Below the pieces are notes generated by a model, which was not told the DNA's origin, did not search any database, and was given only the letters and a program-made list of their open reading frames with translations. Position numbers and translations under genes: made by a program. From assembly GCA_031254175.1 (NCBI GenBank), contig JAIRUY010000069.1, forward strand, positions 1 through 8,652: a stretch of DNA of 8,652 nt, read 5' to 3'. The first letter of the stretch is position 1. Each line of letters opens with the position of its first letter. Of this stretch, positions 1 through 5,851 are shown one piece after another. The stretch comes from Treponema sp. (GTDB lineage Bacteria > Spirochaetota > Spirochaetia > Treponematales > Breznakiellaceae).

Positions 1-156
1 GCTGGCCAGGAATGTGTCTGCGTAGTCATACCAGAACACATCCGCCCTGATTGTGCCAGCGGCAGGCCTCTGACCCCCGCCCCCGGCAAAAACAGGCATT
101 GCCAACATTGAAATTACCACAATGATGGTTACCGCAAAGATAGTTTTCTTAATCAA
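1..156 (-). CDS. ABC transporter sugar-binding protein, N-terminal part (cut by window edge)
   Basis: This is the first 52 codons of a probable periplasmic solute-binding protein of a sugar ABC importer (type-1, galactose/ribose-like). The N-terminus is a classic signal peptide: basic KK at residues 3-4, a hydrophobic core of residues 6-20, and a V-F-A signal peptidase I site ending at residue 24. No lipobox cysteine is present. A G-rich linker follows, then the strand ADVFWYDYADTFLAS, which resembles the first beta strand of MglB-like proteins (hydrophobic strand, aromatic, D-D/A-DTF). The start taken is a TTG only 3 nt after a perfect AGGAGG. The next in-frame codon, ATT, lies at the better spacing of 6 nt and would give the usual M-K-K opening, so the start is uncertain. 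It lies downstream of the sugar kinase and GH4 genes on the same strand but has its own promoter. The sugar cannot be told from this fragment. Confidence 0.65.
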   Translation of the reverse strand, partial: MIKKTIFAVTIIVVISMLAMPVFAGGGGQRPAAGTIRADVFWYDYADTFLAS

Positions 157-159
157 TTT

Positions 160-165
160 CCTCCT
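160..165 (-). promoter_or_regulatory. Ribosome binding site AGGAGG of the sugar-binding protein
   Basis: A perfect AGGAGG on the minus strand. It sits 3 nt before TTG (154-156) and 6 nt before ATT (151-153), both in frame. It supports a real gene start here although no ATG is available near it. Confidence 0.7.
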
Positions 166-184
166 AAAAAGTGATTATGATGCA

Positions 185-213
185 AGTTTACACTTTTTTT
201 TTTTTTTTGTCAA
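185..213 (-). promoter_or_regulatory. Promoter of the sugar-binding protein with poly-A spacer
   Basis: On the minus strand TTGACA (213-208, perfect -35) is separated by exactly 17 nt from TAAACT (190-185, 4 of 6 matches to the -10 consensus). The spacer is 14 A followed by GTG, and together with the last base of the -35 box it forms a 15-A homopolymer at 208-194. A start of transcription about 7 nt further on would leave a leader of about 20 nt carrying AGGAGG. The rest of the 157-295 gap shows only short weak stems and no rho-independent terminator behind the kinase, so read-through from the upstream operon is also possible. Confidence 0.6.
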
Positions 214-295
214 GTACCCTGAGTTCTTTCGCCAGATTGCCCTGGTCTACCCCATGGTTCCGCCGCCTCACGAACCTTCGGTTTGATGCCTTTTT

Positions 296-1285
296 TTATA
301 CCGAAAACTGGTCATTAATTTTATGAAAATAACCGCCTTTTTCAGAAAGCAAATTTAATGCCCAAATTACTGCACCGGCAACATTAGGAACATTGAGCAG
401 GTTAAAATTAATATTATATGTCTTATATTCTTTAAAAATGGAGTTTTTTATTGTGTCAACCAAAAGCGGATGTTCCCCTTTTACAAAAACTGAACCTGCG
501 AAAATAATGTTGAGTTCATCTTCCGGCAGGAACTTCAATTCTTCTATCATGCATGAAATACCGTTTGCATAGCTGGCGGCCATTTCGTGCAGTATACCGG
601 CTGCAACGCTGTCGTTTTGTTTTACAGCCTCGAACACCAGCCGCCCGCAAGTACGAGTGCTGAAAGTGCCATTTTCTGTTTTTTCATGTATTTTTTCTAT
701 AAAATCATATTTGCTTGAAATACCCAGATGTTCAAACAGGAAAGAAGTCATGAGCGTAGGCTCGCCCTTCCTGAAAAGCTCTGAATATACGGCGGAGACC
801 AGACGTACGCCCATATAATCTCCTCCGCCCTTGTCTCCGGTTGGATTGCCCAGACCGCCTATTTGCAGCATATCGCCTTTTTTGTTAATTCCTGCCAAGG
901 TACAGCCCGAGCCGTTTATCGCGCAGATTCCTGTTCCCGTTTTGCTTCCGGCAGGGATGCCCAAAAAGGCATCGTTTACAAGCGTAAATCTTTCAAAGCC
1001 AAGTTTTTTTAATATATTCGAAATATTACTGTGCTGCCTTTTTGTATCAACGCCGCCAACTCCAAGTACGGAGTATGAAATCTGTTTCATAGTTACTCTG
1101 TTTTTGGAAATTATACCGTTAACAAATTGCCCCAGCTCGTCTTCCAGCTGTGCATATAAACCCGGCAATAATTCATAGTTAAGGGGTCCCCAATGACCAA
1201 AGTCAACTAAAGTACCGTCTGTGTCAAAAAGCGCAAGATGGCTTTTTGTTGATCCTATATCAACGCCAATAACATATTCTTTCAT
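296..1285 (-). CDS. BadF/BadG/BcrA/BcrD-family sugar kinase (N-acetylglucosamine-kinase-like)
   Basis: A 329-residue ASKHA-fold ATP-dependent kinase, normal length for the NagK-like branch of the BadF/BadG family and most likely a cytosolic amino-sugar or oligosaccharide kinase. Visible motifs: phosphate-1 loop GVDIGSTKSHLALFD (7-21), connect region LGVGGVD (74-80), the N-D-A motif with the likely catalytic Asp105, phosphate-2 loop INGSGCT (123-129, usually I-S-G-T-G-S in this family), the glycine-rich NagK signature GNPTGDKGGGDYMG (146-159) and the adenosine motif FAGSVF (262-267). The ATG overlaps the TGA of the GH4 gene as ATGA, with GGAG 5 nt upstream inside the GH4 gene, so translation is probably coupled. 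Being paired with a phospho-glycosidase and a sugar-binding protein suggests that it phosphorylates the imported glycoside or the sugar released from it. The exact substrate is not readable; the family also contains dehydratase activators, which are less likely in this context. Confidence 0.85.
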   Translation of the reverse strand: MKEYVIGVDIGSTKSHLALFDTDGTLVDFGHWGPLNYELLPGLYAQLEDELGQFVNGIISKNRVTMKQISYSVLGVGGVDTKRQHSNISNILKKLGFERFTLVNDAFLGIPAGSKTGTGICAINGSGCTLAGINKKGDMLQIGGLGNPTGDKGGGDYMGVRLVSAVYSELFRKGEPTLMTSFLFEHLGISSKYDFIEKIHEKTENGTFSTRTCGRLVFEAVKQNDSVAAGILHEMAASYANGISCMIEELKFLPEDELNIIFAGSVFVKGEHPLLVDTIKNSIFKEYKTYNINFNLLNVPNVAGAVIWALNLLSEKGGYFHKINDQFSV

Positions 1286-2556
1286 GCAAACTCCGGCAGA
1301 TACTCAAGATTTGCCGCTATCATCTCATCAAGCACGGCTTTTGCCTTGTGATAATCTCCAATCAGGGGATGAACCATAAGCGCCGCCAGCGCATCCGCTC
1401 TGCTGCCGTTTATGGCAGCCCTGACAGTAAGTTTTTCGTAAGCCTTTACTGCCTGCATAAGACCGCTTATATAGAAGCTATCCGGTTTTTTAACTGCCGC
1501 AGGCACCGCGCCTTTGCGGTTTACAAGGCATTTAAGCTCCGCTACATCGTTGTCTTCCAAAAAAGAAAGAACCCCGGAATTTTTTACATTCACCACATGG
1601 TACTCATTTTTATCGTTTTCGATTGCATCCACAACAGATACTGCGGCTGTCGAATAAAGCGAACCGCCCCGGGAAGCAAGTTCTTCCGGTTTGTCATTAA
1701 GCGCCTGGTTTTTATATTTTTCTATAAGAGAGTCTTCCAGTTCAACGCAGACTTCCCCTCTGGTTTTTTCCGCCTCTAGGCATTTTTGAAGCTGCTCATC
1801 ACGCAAATAGAAGTAGCTCAAATAAGAAGACGGGATAGCGGGAAGAGCTGCCAATAATTCATCATCGTATTTTACATCGGGAATGTTTTTCATTTTTGTA
1901 CCGGCCGCTTTTCCCAGAGCAGACAACAGTTCCTTTCCGCCGGATCTGACAGACGTAACCCAGCTAAGATGGTTTAATCCAATATAATCGTAATCAAAAT
2001 CAGTTGTGCCGGTAATTTTTGCAATTTCGGCATGCATATTGATAAAACAGTTGCAAAGGCCAATCATTTTAACTTTTGTATGATTCAGCAAAGCTTCCGA
2101 GACAATGCCGGACGGATTTGAAAAATTGATAAGCCATGCATCGGGACTGAGTTTTTCCATGCGCCGCGCAATATCAAGCATAACGGGCACCGTTCTGAGC
2201 GCATTCATGAAACCGCCGGCGCCTGTTGTTTCCTGTCCCAAAAGTCCATGTTTAAGCGGAATTTTCTCATCCCGGATGCGGGCTTCCATTCCGCCCACTC
2301 TTATTTGCGCAAAAACATAATCCGCTTCCGCGAGGGCTTCGTCCAAATCATGAGTCAATACAACCTTGCCCTTAAATCCTTTTGAGACAAGCATTCTTTC
2401 CGCAAGACCGCCGGTTACTTCAAGCTTTTCTTTGATGATGTCCATGAGATAAATGTTTTGAAAATTAAGGCTGTCCTTTCTGGCTATAAAACCTTCGATT
2501 AGTTCCGGAGTATATGTACTGCCGGCGCCGATTACAGCCGCTTTTAACTCACGCAT
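1282..2556 (-). CDS. Glycoside hydrolase family 4, probable 6-phospho-beta-glucosidase
   Basis: A 424-residue cytosolic GH4 enzyme of normal family length. GH4 enzymes cleave glycosides by an NAD+- and Mn2+-dependent redox-elimination mechanism. Seen: the Rossmann NAD loop GAGSTYTPEL (10-19), QIRVGGMEAR (84-93), NFSNPSG (144-150), the metal-site Cys168 within GLCNC (166-170), and the second metal ligand His196 in GLNH. A conserved aromatic stretch IPSSYLSYFY (241-250) probably holds the catalytic tyrosine (Tyr245 is the best candidate). The C-N at the metal site fits the phospho-beta-glucosidase subgroup rather than alpha-glucosidases (C-D-M-P) or alpha-galactosidases (C-H-S). The following residues, C-F, depart from the usual V-P, so the substrate may differ. 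AGGAG lies 10 nt before the ATG in the 21-nt gap after the deacetylase gene, and the 3' end overlaps the kinase by 4 nt, so it is mid-operon. No PTS gene is in view, which implies that phosphorylation is done by the adjacent kinase. Confidence 0.88.
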   Translation of the reverse strand: MRELKAAVIGAGSTYTPELIEGFIARKDSLNFQNIYLMDIIKEKLEVTGGLAERMLVSKGFKGKVVLTHDLDEALAEADYVFAQIRVGGMEARIRDEKIPLKHGLLGQETTGAGGFMNALRTVPVMLDIARRMEKLSPDAWLINFSNPSGIVSEALLNHTKVKMIGLCNCFINMHAEIAKITGTTDFDYDYIGLNHLSWVTSVRSGGKELLSALGKAAGTKMKNIPDVKYDDELLAALPAIPSSYLSYFYLRDEQLQKCLEAEKTRGEVCVELEDSLIEKYKNQALNDKPEELASRGGSLYSTAAVSVVDAIENDKNEYHVVNVKNSGVLSFLEDNDVAELKCLVNRKGAVPAAVKKPDSFYISGLMQAVKAYEKLTVRAAINGSRADALAALMVHPLIGDYHKAKAVLDEMIAANLEYLPEFA

Positions 2557-2577
2557 TTTCGTTAAACTCCTAAAATG

Positions 2578-4530
2578 CTATTGATTTTTTTCCGGTGTAT
2601 TTGGATTGCCGGGGACACCTCTTAATTTAAGCGAAAACACTTCAATATTTGTCGTTTTGTTTTCGTCAATTCCGGCGAATGAAACTGTAAGCCCTTTCAG
2701 CCATAAAGCGTCTTTCAGCGAACCGGGAATTTTCAATATGTCTGCTTCATCGGCAGCTTGAGAATAAATCATTTCAAACATATCTGGTGTAAGAATCACG
2801 CTTTTTTCTTTTGCTGAAGCAGGAAGCAATGCGGAAAATACAAAACTGAATTTCGCGGTGTTGTCCTGCATATTTCTTTTGCCAAAACTGATGTTAAGAC
2901 CCGCTTCCCTGTCACAAGTATAAACTACTTCTATATTTTTAAGTCCTGATAAAGCGTATTCATAAGTTTTACCTGTGCTTACAAAGGGAGTAGACACGCT
3001 GCCGTCTTTGTTATTTTGAACGGCGGCAAGTTTTAACGATGCTTTAAGCGGGCTATGACTGGCAATGGCAAGGCTTGAACCTATATTATCTTTTTCATCA
3101 GTCCAATCGCCCGTATTAACAAGTTCAACATCGGTATTAAAAACTCTGTCAACCCAAATTTTGAATCTCTGTTCGACTGAGCCTGTGTTTTCGTCTGCCT
3201 GCGCTTTGACGCAAACATCATATCCGTTCATATTCGGATTTTGCGCCGATTTGAATTTAAGTTTATTGCCGGTTATTCCGAAAACATCGCAGCCTTCAAC
3301 TACAGAAAATGTGTGTGTAACTGCAAGGTTCAGATTAACTGCGGTTAATTCTCCTATTTCCAAAACGCCTTCGTCGACACTGTTGTTGGACAAACGTATT
3401 TTTGACGGAGCTGTTTTGCGCGGATAAGGGGCGCGCCTGTAGTTTTCAGGATTAAACTCCGCCGCTGAAACGGGATTTTGCATCCATCTAATTACCATAT
3501 CGGCAGAAACAAAAAAAACGTCATCAAGCCGGCTTGCCTGTCTTACAAATTCTTCAAACGCCCAGCGTCTTTGCTCCTGCGTAATATTCGGAAAATCAGA
3601 ATTTTTCGGCTCAACATAAAACGGAGAATGTACTCCCACTGTAAACGGCGCGCGGTTTCCTTTTAAACTTTCTTTAAGCGTATGCATCAGCGAACGGACA
3701 GTTTGGCTGGAATCCATCTTTGCGTCAGCCCACAAATCCCAGTCAAGTCCCGTTATGTATCCGTCAAATTTGTAACCGCCGCCGTATTTTTGTTTCAAAT
3801 TTTTCTCTGCATAGGCAATATCTTCCGGCGCTATTTTAATTCTTGCGCAGGGCAATTCCCAAAGCCCCTCATGCTTGCGAATAACAGTTGTTTTCCCGTA
3901 CGGATTTCTGCCTGCTGAATTATCGGGAGCGTAATTTCCGTTTTCATCCGGCGTTCCGTCCAGCGTATACGGGAAATAATTATCTCCGGCGGCATTATCG
4001 TACGCCGCGCATACTGAACAGTCATATAAAAAACCAAATTCTTTAACGGCACGAAAAGTAGAATTTGAATACCTTAAATACGGCGTACGAAACCCGACTA
4101 TGTGTTCTTTGGGGATTCCGGACGCAATGAGAACATTTTCTGCTCTTTGTATTTCGGCTTTGATAGCCGGATAATCGGCGCGCCTGCCGGTATCGGCGCC
4201 GTACTCATCAATTTCTCCGAATGCAACAATGTACAAGTGCGTCGATGTGTGATTCCCGATTTCATGTCCTGCTTTATACGCATTGTACGCTGCGTCTACC
4301 AGATCGTTTTTTATGTCCCAAATTGCGCAGCCTTGATCGGTATTCATATAAAACGACATATACATTCTGCTGCCGTCTTTGTTTCTGCCGCTGCTAATAA
4401 CATTCGACATCCACTCAATCCCTTTTGCTTTTGTGTTGTCATCGCTTCCCAAAACAACAAATTGCGGCGGATTTGCCACAGGTGCGGTTTTTGATACCGC
4501 CGTTTGTAATGTTAAAAGCATATTTTTCAT
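2578..4530 (-). CDS. Modular polysaccharide deacetylase (CE4/NodB fold) with cadherin-like and C-terminal sugar-binding-like modules
   Basis: A 650-residue protein, first gene of a three-gene minus-strand operon. Residues ~22-350 form a CE4 metal-dependent deacetylase: motif 1 GSDDN with Asp30-Asp31, motif 2 NHTSTH with the metal-binding His94 and His98, motif 3 FRTPY with Arg148, and motif 5 VGVH with His301. These enzymes remove acetyl groups from chitin-type, peptidoglycan or xylan chains. Residues ~379-460 read like a cadherin-type repeat (LSNNSVDEG, an IGELTA strand, FGITGNKLKF). Residues ~461-640 are a beta-rich segment (NTGDWTDE, VYTCDREAGLNISFG, WLKGLTVSFAG) resembling a carbohydrate-binding or galactose-binding-like sandwich. 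That architecture is normally extracytoplasmic, yet the called N-terminus has no convincing hydrophobic signal core. The in-frame extension upstream has no usual start codon before a TGA. No Shine-Dalgarno precedes the ATG. The natural substrate is not known; chitin-like polymer would fit the downstream kinase. Confidence 0.82.
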   Translation of the reverse strand: MKNMLLTLQTAVSKTAPVANPPQFVVLGSDDNTKAKGIEWMSNVISSGRNKDGSRMYMSFYMNTDQGCAIWDIKNDLVDAAYNAYKAGHEIGNHTSTHLYIVAFGEIDEYGADTGRRADYPAIKAEIQRAENVLIASGIPKEHIVGFRTPYLRYSNSTFRAVKEFGFLYDCSVCAAYDNAAGDNYFPYTLDGTPDENGNYAPDNSAGRNPYGKTTVIRKHEGLWELPCARIKIAPEDIAYAEKNLKQKYGGGYKFDGYITGLDWDLWADAKMDSSQTVRSLMHTLKESLKGNRAPFTVGVHSPFYVEPKNSDFPNITQEQRRWAFEEFVRQASRLDDVFFVSADMVIRWMQNPVSAAEFNPENYRRAPYPRKTAPSKIRLSNNSVDEGVLEIGELTAVNLNLAVTHTFSVVEGCDVFGITGNKLKFKSAQNPNMNGYDVCVKAQADENTGSVEQRFKIWVDRVFNTDVELVNTGDWTDEKDNIGSSLAIASHSPLKASLKLAAVQNNKDGSVSTPFVSTGKTYEYALSGLKNIEVVYTCDREAGLNISFGKRNMQDNTAKFSFVFSALLPASAKEKSVILTPDMFEMIYSQAADEADILKIPGSLKDALWLKGLTVSFAGIDENKTTNIEVFSLKLRGVPGNPNTPEKNQ

Positions 4531-4537
4531 AGTACAA

Positions 4538-4570
4538 ATAATACAATATAAAAGGGAAATTTTGTTACAA
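4538..4570 (-). promoter_or_regulatory. Candidate promoter of the deacetylase operon, leaderless type
   Basis: Reading the minus strand, TATTAT (4543-4538, 5 of 6 matches to TATAAT) ends 7 nt before the ATG at 4530, and an overlapping TATTGT (4548-4543) lies 16 nt downstream of TTGTAA (4570-4565). Either choice puts the transcription start within about 0-5 nt of the ATG, leaving no room for a ribosome binding site, and none is seen. It shares a 102-nt divergent region with the response-regulator promoter. Confidence 0.4.
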
Positions 4571-4581
4571 AAAAGGATTCA

Positions 4582-4617
4582 TATAATCCCTCAAAAAGCT
4601 GTGCCGTATGCTATAAT
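4582..4617 (+). promoter_or_regulatory. Two tandem -10 boxes ahead of the response regulator gene
   Basis: Two perfect TATAAT boxes lie at 4582-4587 and 4612-4617. The second is preceded by TG one base away (TGCTATAAT, extended -10), which can work without a good -35; none is evident. Initiation from the second box would begin at about 4624, right at the GGAGG (4624-4628), so the first box gives the more usable leader (about 40 nt). Confidence 0.45.
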
Positions 4618-4632
4618 CAATGTGGAGGAAAA

Positions 4633-5400
4633 ATGATTTCCAAAGAACAGCTGCTGGAAATACCTGAATTGGAGATTTCCGGAATAATTGAAGAAATTGA
4701 TTTAAGGCAATACAACCAGTCGCTGGAAAAATTTGTTAACCATTACAATAAACTGGACAGCGCTATGGACAGCGCTATGGAAGCAAAAGACACAGAATCT
4801 TTATCAAAAGTCATGGTAGTTATCCGTGATATGCTGACAGATATTCATGCCCAAAAACTGGCGGATGAGGTACAAAAATATTTATTCAAGCTTGGAAGAA
4901 TAAATCCCTCTGGTTTCGATATAGATATGACAGATTTATTATCGTCGCTGTTTACGCTGTCTATCGACATTCTGATGGCACAGTATAAAACGACTGCATC
5001 GGCTGACAATAAAAACAGCGCATTAAATATGACTAATCTGGAAATGGTAGACATACTGGCTGTTGATGACGCGCCGGTTTTCCTGCGCTCCTTTAAATCA
5101 ATATTAAGAGGATCGAAATACAAGGTAGCCTGTGTAACTTCCGGCCAGCATGCATTGAATTTCCTGCATACCCATACGGCTAAATTGTTTGTTTTGGATA
5201 TTATGATGCCCAAAATGGACGGGTATGAACTTGCAAAGAAAATAAAAGAGGCAGGGCACAACGCTCCCGTTATTTTTCTGACCGGCTTGTCACAGCAAGA
5301 GTTTGTAAAAAGGGCTATGGACATCGGAGCGGTTGATTTCATCGTAAAACCATTCAATGCAGCGAATGTGCTTGCCAGAATTAAAAAACAAATCCAATAG
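4633..5400 (+). CDS. Response regulator: histidine-less HPt-like N-terminus plus receiver domain
   Basis: A 255-residue cytosolic protein. Residues ~138-255 are a complete receiver (REC) domain: acidic pair Asp145-Asp146, phospho-acceptor Asp189 in VLDIMMPKMDG, Thr217 in LTG, and Lys239-Pro240. There is no DNA-binding or enzymatic output domain. The N-terminal ~120 residues are helical. Residues ~31-90 follow the pattern of an HPt four-helix bundle (SLSKVMVVIRDMLTD against the usual xxHxLKGxxxx, then HAQKLADEVQKYL), but the phosphorylatable His is replaced by Val62, Lys by Arg65 and Gly by Asp66. It therefore cannot act as a normal phosphotransfer module and may be a docking part. An in-frame DSAM-DSAM duplication lies at 42-49. 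GGAGG ends 4 nt before the ATG. The HPt gene follows after 1 nt, so both are co-transcribed, probably in one relay with the convergent hybrid kinase. Confidence 0.88.
   Translation: MISKEQLLEIPELEISGIIEEIDLRQYNQSLEKFVNHYNKLDSAMDSAMEAKDTESLSKVMVVIRDMLTDIHAQKLADEVQKYLFKLGRINPSGFDIDMTDLLSSLFTLSIDILMAQYKTTASADNKNSALNMTNLEMVDILAVDDAPVFLRSFKSILRGSKYKVACVTSGQHALNFLHTHTAKLFVLDIMMPKMDGYELAKKIKEAGHNAPVIFLTGLSQQEFVKRAMDIGAVDFIVKPFNAANVLARIKKQIQ
4754..4781 (+). repeat. Short tandem repeat, 12-nt unit, 2.3 copies
   Basis: The unit TGGACAGCGCTA is perfectly repeated at 4754-4765 and 4766-4777 and followed by a partial TGGA. It encodes the repeated tetrapeptide DSAM inside the pseudo-HPt part of the response regulator. 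The 12-nt period keeps the frame, so copy-number change would lengthen a helix by four residues per unit. Confidence 0.9.
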
Positions 5401-5401
5401 T

Positions 5402-5851
5402 ATGGAAGACGAAGTGTTTCATGATGAAAACTCCGCCTCCTCCGGATTCGATTTCCTTTTGGGAGCGCTTAAAAAAATTGACGGCGTCAACGTTGATCTT
5501 GCCTTGAACCGCTTTTCCGGCATAACGGAAATATATATCGATACTGTCAGGTATACTGTCAAAAAACTTAAATCTAACTGTGAAATCATGTCCGGTTTTC
5601 TGGCCGATGGAAATATAAAGAGTTTTGAAATTTCCGTTCATACATTGAAATCTTCGCTCGCCCAGGCCGGCATAATAGAATTATCCAAAACGGCCGCAAA
5701 GTTTGAAACATCGGCACGAAATGAAGATTTTGATTTCTGTCAAAAAGAATTTCCGGCATTTAAAGAAAAACTCATTAAACTCTATGAAGAAATGACAGCC
5801 GTCTTTCTTGCTGCGGAATCTCTTGCCGGAAAAGACTCCGGCGTTAAATAA
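5402..5851 (+). CDS. HPt (histidine phosphotransfer) domain protein
   Basis: A 149-residue protein with a single HPt domain at ~24-130. It carries the phospho-accepting His80 in VHTLKSS with the conserved Lys83 (Gly is replaced by Ser after it), preceded by the characteristic GVNVDLALNRFSG opening and followed by the helix GIIELSKTAAKFE. It would shuttle phosphate between the receiver of a hybrid kinase and a response regulator. The start chosen is the ATG at 5402, one base after the response-regulator TAG. There is no Shine-Dalgarno, so translation probably depends on coupling to the upstream gene. A longer in-frame start at 5357 would overlap the response regulator and add 15 non-domain residues, so it is disfavoured. 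The last 70 bp overlap the convergent hybrid kinase gene. Confidence 0.85.
   Translation: MEDEVFHDENSASSGFDFLLGALKKIDGVNVDLALNRFSGITEIYIDTVRYTVKKLKSNCEIMSGFLADGNIKSFEISVHTLKSSLAQAGIIELSKTAAKFETSARNEDFDFCQKEFPAFKEKLIKLYEEMTAVFLAAESLAGKDSGVK

Noticed and set aside
194..208. T-run on the plus strand as a rho-independent terminator
   Set aside because: No GC-rich hairpin precedes it on the plus strand and no plus-strand gene lies to the left. It fits better as the A-tract spacer of the minus-strand promoter.
214..295. Possible terminator behind the kinase gene
   Set aside because: Only short stems (e.g. AACC/GGTT, CCAG/CTGG of 4 bp) are present and none is followed by a U-run on the minus strand.
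831..1178. Open frame on the plus strand opposite the kinase gene
   Set aside because: Antisense shadow of a well-conserved kinase gene; proline/serine-rich translation with no motif.
4102..4494. 130-codon plus-strand open frame opposite the deacetylase
   Set aside because: Overlaps the conserved CE4 catalytic motifs on the other strand, no ribosome binding site, no recognisable domain.
5357..5401. Longer start of the HPt gene inside the response-regulator gene
   Set aside because: It adds 15 residues outside the HPt domain and has no ribosome binding site. The ATG one base after the preceding stop is the more natural coupled start.
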